Shown here piece after piece: positions 58,601 to 64,000 of a DNA stretch of 64,000 nt (positions are counted from its first letter, which is position 1; each line of letters starts with the position of its first letter). A program made the position numbers and the translations under genes. The notes below the pieces were generated by a model. That model did not search any database, was not told where the DNA came from, and saw nothing but the letters and a program-made list of their open reading frames with translations. Source of the stretch: Maylandia zebra (Eukaryota > Chordata > Actinopteri > Cichliformes > Cichlidae); contig NC_135172.1 in assembly GCF_041146795.1 (NCBI RefSeq), forward strand, positions 13,382,137 through 13,446,136, written 5' to 3'.

Positions 58601-60453
58601 ACTGTGGCATTACTGAGAGTTGAAAAACTGTCTAAAGTCTTTCATCTTTAATAAAATGATCAGCGTTCTGCTCTACCAGGTGTAACACTTGAGTTTAACA
58701 TCCAGGCATCCATGAAAACGGAACTTATGACATTTAACGGAGTTAGAAGTTAGCAGGGAGTTAGCTCGCTAGCTTCTATCTAAATACAATATAGCATGTC
58801 CTGACTGCGGGGTTTTGGAAACAAATTAAAACGTACAGCTCTGTTATCACTTCCAGCATAAATGAAGACAGAAAACTAAACAGCAGTGACGTTTGTAGGG
58901 TTACTGAAGTTGGGCTAGCTGGTATATAATGATGTGCTACGTGACCGCTAGCGACACAGCTATGTTAGCATAATATAAATAAGCTAACTTTTTTTCCACT
59001 CGATAAAAGTTAACGTGAGTGTTCTCGGTGGTCAGAAACAAATGTAATCGCATGGCAGGATGCTGTAAAAGGACCAAACTTCAGCCAGGAGAACAACTGA
59101 GATAATCCATCCATATAATACGAGGTTAGTCATTCATATACTGCTGCATGGGCTGGGCTGTAGTTACATCCTAAGGTTTTAAAAACTGAGCTTCAATAAA
59201 TGATTAGCGGTAATAAAAGCCGAGGGAGGTCAACAGGGATCACTGACTGTTTTAGGAGCTTTTTGAGATCAAATAGAAGAAAATACATAACATTAAACAT
59301 GTTAACAACACAAAAGCCATATTAAACGCAGACTACTTTAGGCCCGGAAGTAGGATTCGTCGCGTCATCACTGAACAACCGGATAGGTTATGTTGCCACT
59401 TGTTGCTTAGGAATTCTCTTGACATCAAGTGAGATCATTTTTTTAGCAGAAAATCTTTGTTACAAAAAATACCCATGTATAAAAGTTTAAAAAACAACAA
59501 CAACAACAATTCAGTAGCATTTTGACATGTAAGGGATCACACTGTCAAATACCTTTCAAATTGAACAATGAAATGGTGCAAAAACAACACAAAAAACAAG
59601 ATAAAGAAAAAGTAAAAGTATCAACAAAAAGCCTGGTTAGACAAAAAGGTTTTTAACTGAGTCCACAGAGTCGGCTAAATGTAATTACAGTGGGAGACTG
59701 TTCCAAAGTCAAGGAGCCACAGACTGAAACGCTCTGTCCCGCTTCTGTCTCGTACACGGGAACACCAGCAGATTGTGAGCCTGCGATCGAACCCTATGAG
59801 CAGCAGTCTTCGATTCAATCTGAAATTATTAACTTTTTACTTTTCATTCTCGTTATATTTTAGTTTAGTCTCTTACATCTGTCTCTTCACCTCGTTCAGA
59901 ACCCCCACCCATAATGCCTTGCAACACATCCGCTACCACCATCCCACCATTTGGCAGCAGGACAAGATCAACATAGACTTCACTTCTCCCCTCTGCCTCT
60001 CTGTAATTCCTTGCCGTCAACGGTGCAACAGAACCCCCACACCCACCCACGGGCCCTCCATCCTGACCGTTTCATCCACTGCCACCTTCAAAGAGAAAGA
60101 CCACGGATGGAGAAGAGGACGAAAAAAGAGAATGGAGGATGATGGAAAAGAATGAGTGGAGGATGAAAAAACGGGAAGGGATGTGGGAAATGAAAGACAG
60201 AAAGAAAAGCGAGAAAAGTGTTTTTAACCTTGTCAGGCGAGACAGACGAGGCCAAGCACAGTCTGCATCCCAGAAATCCGTCTCTCTTTTTCCCTTTCCC
60301 TCAGTTTTTGTTTTTTCTTTGTCCTTCTTTCCTCTTTCTTTCTCAGCCTCCCTCTTTCATTCCCTCAGCTCTGTCATCCAGACGTAAAACACACAAACAC
60401 ATGTGCCTCACATTCCTGCGTGCAGAGCAGATTCACCCAATTTGTTTCCACTG

Positions 60454-60456
<3 letters not shown>

Positions 60457-60521
<65 letters not shown>
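60457..60521. repeat. Long (GT)n microsatellite
   Basis: An almost uninterrupted run of about 32 GT units. It produces false His/Thr repeat frames on the minus strand. Confidence 0.97.
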
Positions 60522-60524
<3 letters not shown>

Positions 60525-61754
60525 GAGTCTCTGCATGCGTGCTTTCGTATGCGTGTGCTCGTGTATGTGCCAAGCCAGTAAATAATAACCAATCCCAGCT
60601 GTACTGTGGACCGTTCCTCTCATTCTAGCTGAGGAAACAAAGAGGGAGGGAAAGGAAAAAGGCTCCATCAAATAGCAGAGTAATGAGCTGGAAAAAAGTC
60701 AGCTGAGAATTGAGCAGGAAGAATTAATTTTGTTTTAATGCTAGCAGACATTATGAGTCCTGTAGGAGTGCCAGTCAGTATAGGAGTTGGGCCAGATGCC
60801 ACCTGAGAAAAACAGTCCATTTGTACACATTTCAATAGAGAGTCAAGGTTCGGCTACCTTTAAGCTATAGGTAAATCACTGCAACAGATTCCTTCCAGAT
60901 TCCACAAAACAATCCATTACTAAGTTGGCTTCCTCACACTGTGGGAAACAAGCAGACTGACATTTTCATCCAGTTTTCTCTCTGGATTTGTGAAAAACAG
61001 TTGAATATGACAGGAACCAAATCTGAAACCAAAACAGGGGTGTTTTTTTGTGCAACCTTAGAAAAGAAGGCGGCTATATCCAAGGAGATTAGACGGGGAA
61101 GTAGACAGGACAGCCCACATGAAGAAAGGCAAGGAAGATCTTGAGGAGAGAAATAAATGTTTAGCCACAGGGTCACATCACAGGCCTAGCAGTGTAAGCA
61201 GCAATGTCCAGACTTCCCTATCCCTCGCTATCACCTCCAGTTCTTCTGGGTGGATATGTTCCAGAGCCTGCCAATTATAATCTCTCCAGCACATCCTGGG
61301 ACTTCCCCAGTCTTCCCTCCCATTTGGGCATTTCCAAAACTACTTCACCTAGGAGGTGACACCATTTCGTTTGGAGGAGCCTTTCACTAAGTCCAGACAA
61401 TCTTCTGTCACTAGCAGCTGGAGGTCATTTTCTTTCTGTTACTACTCACTGTGGTGATACTGTCCTACTTTTCTATGCATCTAAGGTGGAGATACTGACT
61501 TTCCTATATGGCAGGGATTACAAGCTCTTTATTGCTCTCACTGTTTCAAGATTAAAGCAAATCTGTTATACAGATTTACAGTGTAATAATTTTAACTCTG
61601 CAAGTTGTCCATTAAAAAGTGGAGATTAGTCCTGAAACAATAAAAACAATCTCTCTCATCTCAACTTTAATGCCACTGATCTGGGTCAACACCACCCTTG
61701 CCTGTTCCTCACCTCTCCGCTAATTTCATTACATTACAACTTTAATTACATCAT

Positions 61755-62016
61755 TACTTCGCCTGAGCCAAGGTGAGCCATACCCGAAACTCTGGCTGAT
61801 TGGGACCCACACCCAGTTTCACACCTTGGCTCAGGCGATTAGAGGATCATCAGGGGGTCCTTTTGTCCCTCTGTGGGGGGAAACTCCCACTAGGTTTAAA
61901 TCTGGGACTCCCCACCATTTGACCTTAGAACTGAAGAAGCTTCTCGGATGAGAGGTGAAACGTCTTCAAGCAACTTAAAGAAGTCCAGACGCTTTTCTTT
62001 GCAAGCTCCTTTGACC
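61755..62016 (+). mobile_element. Second forward copy of the foldback family
   Basis: This matches 7870-8104, including the TGAAGAAGC hairpin motif (61931-61967) and the shared end GCAAGCTCCTTTGA. It lacks the left 50-bp arm. Instead, CGCCTGAGCCAAGGTG at about 61760 is the inverse of CACCTTGGCTCAGGCG at about 61823-61838, so the 5' side has a different, shorter inverted repeat. Confidence 0.78.
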
Positions 62017-64000
62017 AGTGCCACTTGATTTTCCCTTCAGTGGAATAACTTATTAAAAAAGTTTGGAGTGCTTTTTAAATCCCTCGTCAGACTCCTTATC
62101 TTACACAAAGGTTTTCTTCTGAAGGCACTTGCGCTTTCCAAGATGGTGTCACGCAGTTTAATAGCAAAGACCCTGGAGATCAGATGGAGTCTTTGCATCA
62201 AGCAACAAGAAGACCCTAGACATGAACATGACATAATTTCCTTAGGGATTATTAAAGCATTCTGATTCTGAATCTAGATCCTCTGGGTCTACTTTTCAAT
62301 GGTTTTGAATGTGCAATAAAAGTAGTGGACCACCAAAAGAGTTCCAAAATGTTACTTTGTGTCATTAGTTTGAGTATATCACTTTTAAAAAGGGAAACTG
62401 TTTTAAAGAGTGTTGAATCTTTGCTTGACCACATTTGTCAAATTCAGTTCAGATCAAGTCACAACAACAGTGGGCTCAAGACGTTTCATATAGTGAAGTA
62501 TAACAGGGAGATAAACAATAGAGAGAAAACCCCAACAATTAAACGACTCTCTATGAGTGAATACTTGGCAACAGTGGGAAGAAAAAACTCCCTTTTAACA
62601 GGATGACACCTCCGACCTAACCTGGCTCAGGGAGGGGCAGCAATTAAGCCAACAATCTTTCATGTAGGCTTCCTAGCAGACCTAGAGATTTGTTGAGACT
62701 GACACCTACGCAAAATTTAACATCATCAAAGTAGCCACAAGAAAAAAAAATAAACAGTCATCATATTGTTGTCTACATCTAAGGCCACTTGAACACAGAA
62801 CAAGATCCTACGCCCATCTGCGACGGCACTTGAGCCCCCTTTACAATCATAATTCCCAACCTTGAGGAGACAAGGCTGTTTCCTCTCTTTCTCTACCTCA
62901 CAACTCACTCCCTCGCTCTGCCAGGGCTTTTTCACTGAGGCCAGCATTTCGTTTGCCTCTTTCCTCCAAACACAAACCCAAAAGAAAGAAAGAGGGGTGG
63001 GAGAGGAGAAAATGAGAGAGAGAGACGGGGGGGGGGGGGGTTTGAGTCGGGGTTTTCGGAATTTGGTCTATGTTTGGATTGGAAGCGAAGGCCCCAGCGC
63101 TGGGCTCTCAGGAGGATAATGGAAAAGAGGGAGAGAAGAAAGGGAGGTTTATGGCTGTGTGTGTACCCTCACAGGTGGTCGGCACATACTGACGGGTCCG
63201 GGGGGGGCTTTTGTGTGTCAAAATGTGTGTGTGTGTGTTCACGTGGGGTTGCCGAATCGTGTCCGCCTGTTGGCAAAAGTAACGCCATGTGTGCTCAAAG
63301 CATGTATGCTCAAAGATACATGTGTGTATCTTTGCAGATGTTGGCACCAACGCATGTGCGCTTTAGCTTGTAAGAATCAGAGAAGAGAGACGTAGAGAGG
63401 AGGTGAATAAGACATTCCTTAGATGCAGAGGAGTGGGGGGGATGCAGGGAGCCAGTGGTTAGTTAGTGGTTTGAAACTAAGAGGAGAAAAATGAACGTCT
63501 CGTCCAGGGCTAGGCCTGAAAATGCTACCGCAAACCAACCAACAAGCCAAGTGGGAGAGGAAAGGAGACCGGAGCACAGAAGAGGAGAAGGGGGAAAAAG
63601 CGAAGGATATGAAGAGAACCAGTGAGGCCTCCTCTTCCTCCTCTTCCCATATGAGGCCTGCTAACTCCTGCCTGTGCCGCAGGGGAGAAAGAAGGGGAGT
63701 GGTGCTTTTATAGCTGGACTGAACCGACTGAACCCATCATGTACAAACAGCAGGGAAAGTATGGAGACAACAGAGGCCTGAGGCCAGCAACCACGCAGGG
63801 GGCTTCAGATGGTTTCAGGTTGAGGGCCACAGGAGGGCTGGAGGTCCAAGGAAGAGAGGGATGGAGGAGTAAGAGAGAACCCCTCCAAATCTCCCTCGAG
63901 TCCCTTTTCAGTGATACATCAACAGTTTTGGTTGTTCTTTCTTTTACCTGTTGCTTCTTTTATTCACCTTTGTCCTTCTTTTCTTTCTTTGACTATTTTT

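Larger units (their letters stand above)
48980..64000. other. Upstream side of glis2; no coding gene seen
   Basis: About 15 kb without a supported coding exon. A glis2 non-coding first exon and promoter should lie here or beyond the window. Contents include Tc1-like and other repeats (50288-51060), pyrimidine-rich tracts (52580-52820), a Harbinger MITE (55085-55697), poly-T at about 58490-58515, a GC-richer block at 58530-59400 with CCGGAAGT at 59343-59350, a GT microsatellite (60457-60521), a foldback copy (61755-62016) and a purine-rich end with a G run (63000-63080). Confidence 0.5.

Noticed and set aside
60374..60671. Minus-strand frames with long His/Thr repeats
   Set aside because: They are translations of the GT microsatellite.
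1..64000. CRISPR arrays, operons, prophage or other prokaryotic systems
   Set aside because: No regular spacer-repeat array or compact same-strand gene series exists; split genes and vertebrate transposons show that this is animal DNA.

Overview
The window is vertebrate nuclear DNA, almost certainly from a teleost fish; a percomorph such as a cichlid is plausible but is an inference. It shows split genes with GT-AG introns, low gene density, and many fish-type repeats: hAT, Tc1 and PIF/Harbinger DNA transposons, a Rex1/CR1-type LINE, an LTR element, and SINE-like sequences with a pol III B box. All recognised host genes lie on the minus strand. There is no sign of prokaryotic or viral gene organisation.

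Positions 1-28400 hold a tandem cluster of beta-1,3-galactosyltransferase 2-like (b3galt2-like, GT31) genes, built from a duplicated two-gene unit. Unit 1 has the 5' end of gene A1 (1-200) and gene B1 (3445-4396). Unit 2 has intact gene A2 (6621-7604) and intact gene B2 (main exon 22139-23240). B1 is a pseudogene. A 19-bp in-place inversion destroys its DxD metal-binding motif, and a deletion of about 290 bp removes its C-terminal catalytic region. B2 appears to have a small first coding exon at 28325-28368, whose splice donor fits the acceptor phase of the main exon exactly. The two units are closely matched in the spacers as well, but unit 2 has been enlarged by transposons. These include two complete hAT elements with exact 8-bp target duplications, a foldback element, and a defective LINE that itself carries a solo LTR. 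Unit 1 preserves the empty insertion sites.

Positions 28400-40000 hold no recognised gene. They contain the purine-rich flank upstream of the putative B2 first exon, a SINE-like element, a decayed Tc1 transposase (35481-36180), a hAT element with an 8-bp target duplication (33728-34902), fragments of other repeats, and a near-perfect hairpin.

Positions 40006-48979 hold glis2, a Krueppel/GLI-type five-zinc-finger transcription factor. Six coding exons join in frame to 483 residues. The N-terminal and C-terminal signatures and all five fingers match vertebrate GLIS2. A splice acceptor just upstream of the ATG implies a non-coding 5' exon somewhere above 49 kb, which I could not place.

Positions 49000-64000 are gene-free as far as I can see. 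They hold a Tc1/mariner-like fragment, a PIF/Harbinger MITE, other dispersed repeats, a long GT microsatellite, another copy of the foldback family, and purine- or pyrimidine-rich tracts. This may be the 5' regulatory domain of glis2.

The two host loci are functionally unrelated: one makes type II Golgi glycosyltransferases, the other a nuclear regulator. The most notable signals are the microinversion that inactivates B1, the sharp identity boundary between the two units, the phase-matched remote first exon, a 50-bp perfect palindrome, and a covarying RNA-like hairpin motif shared by two repeat families.
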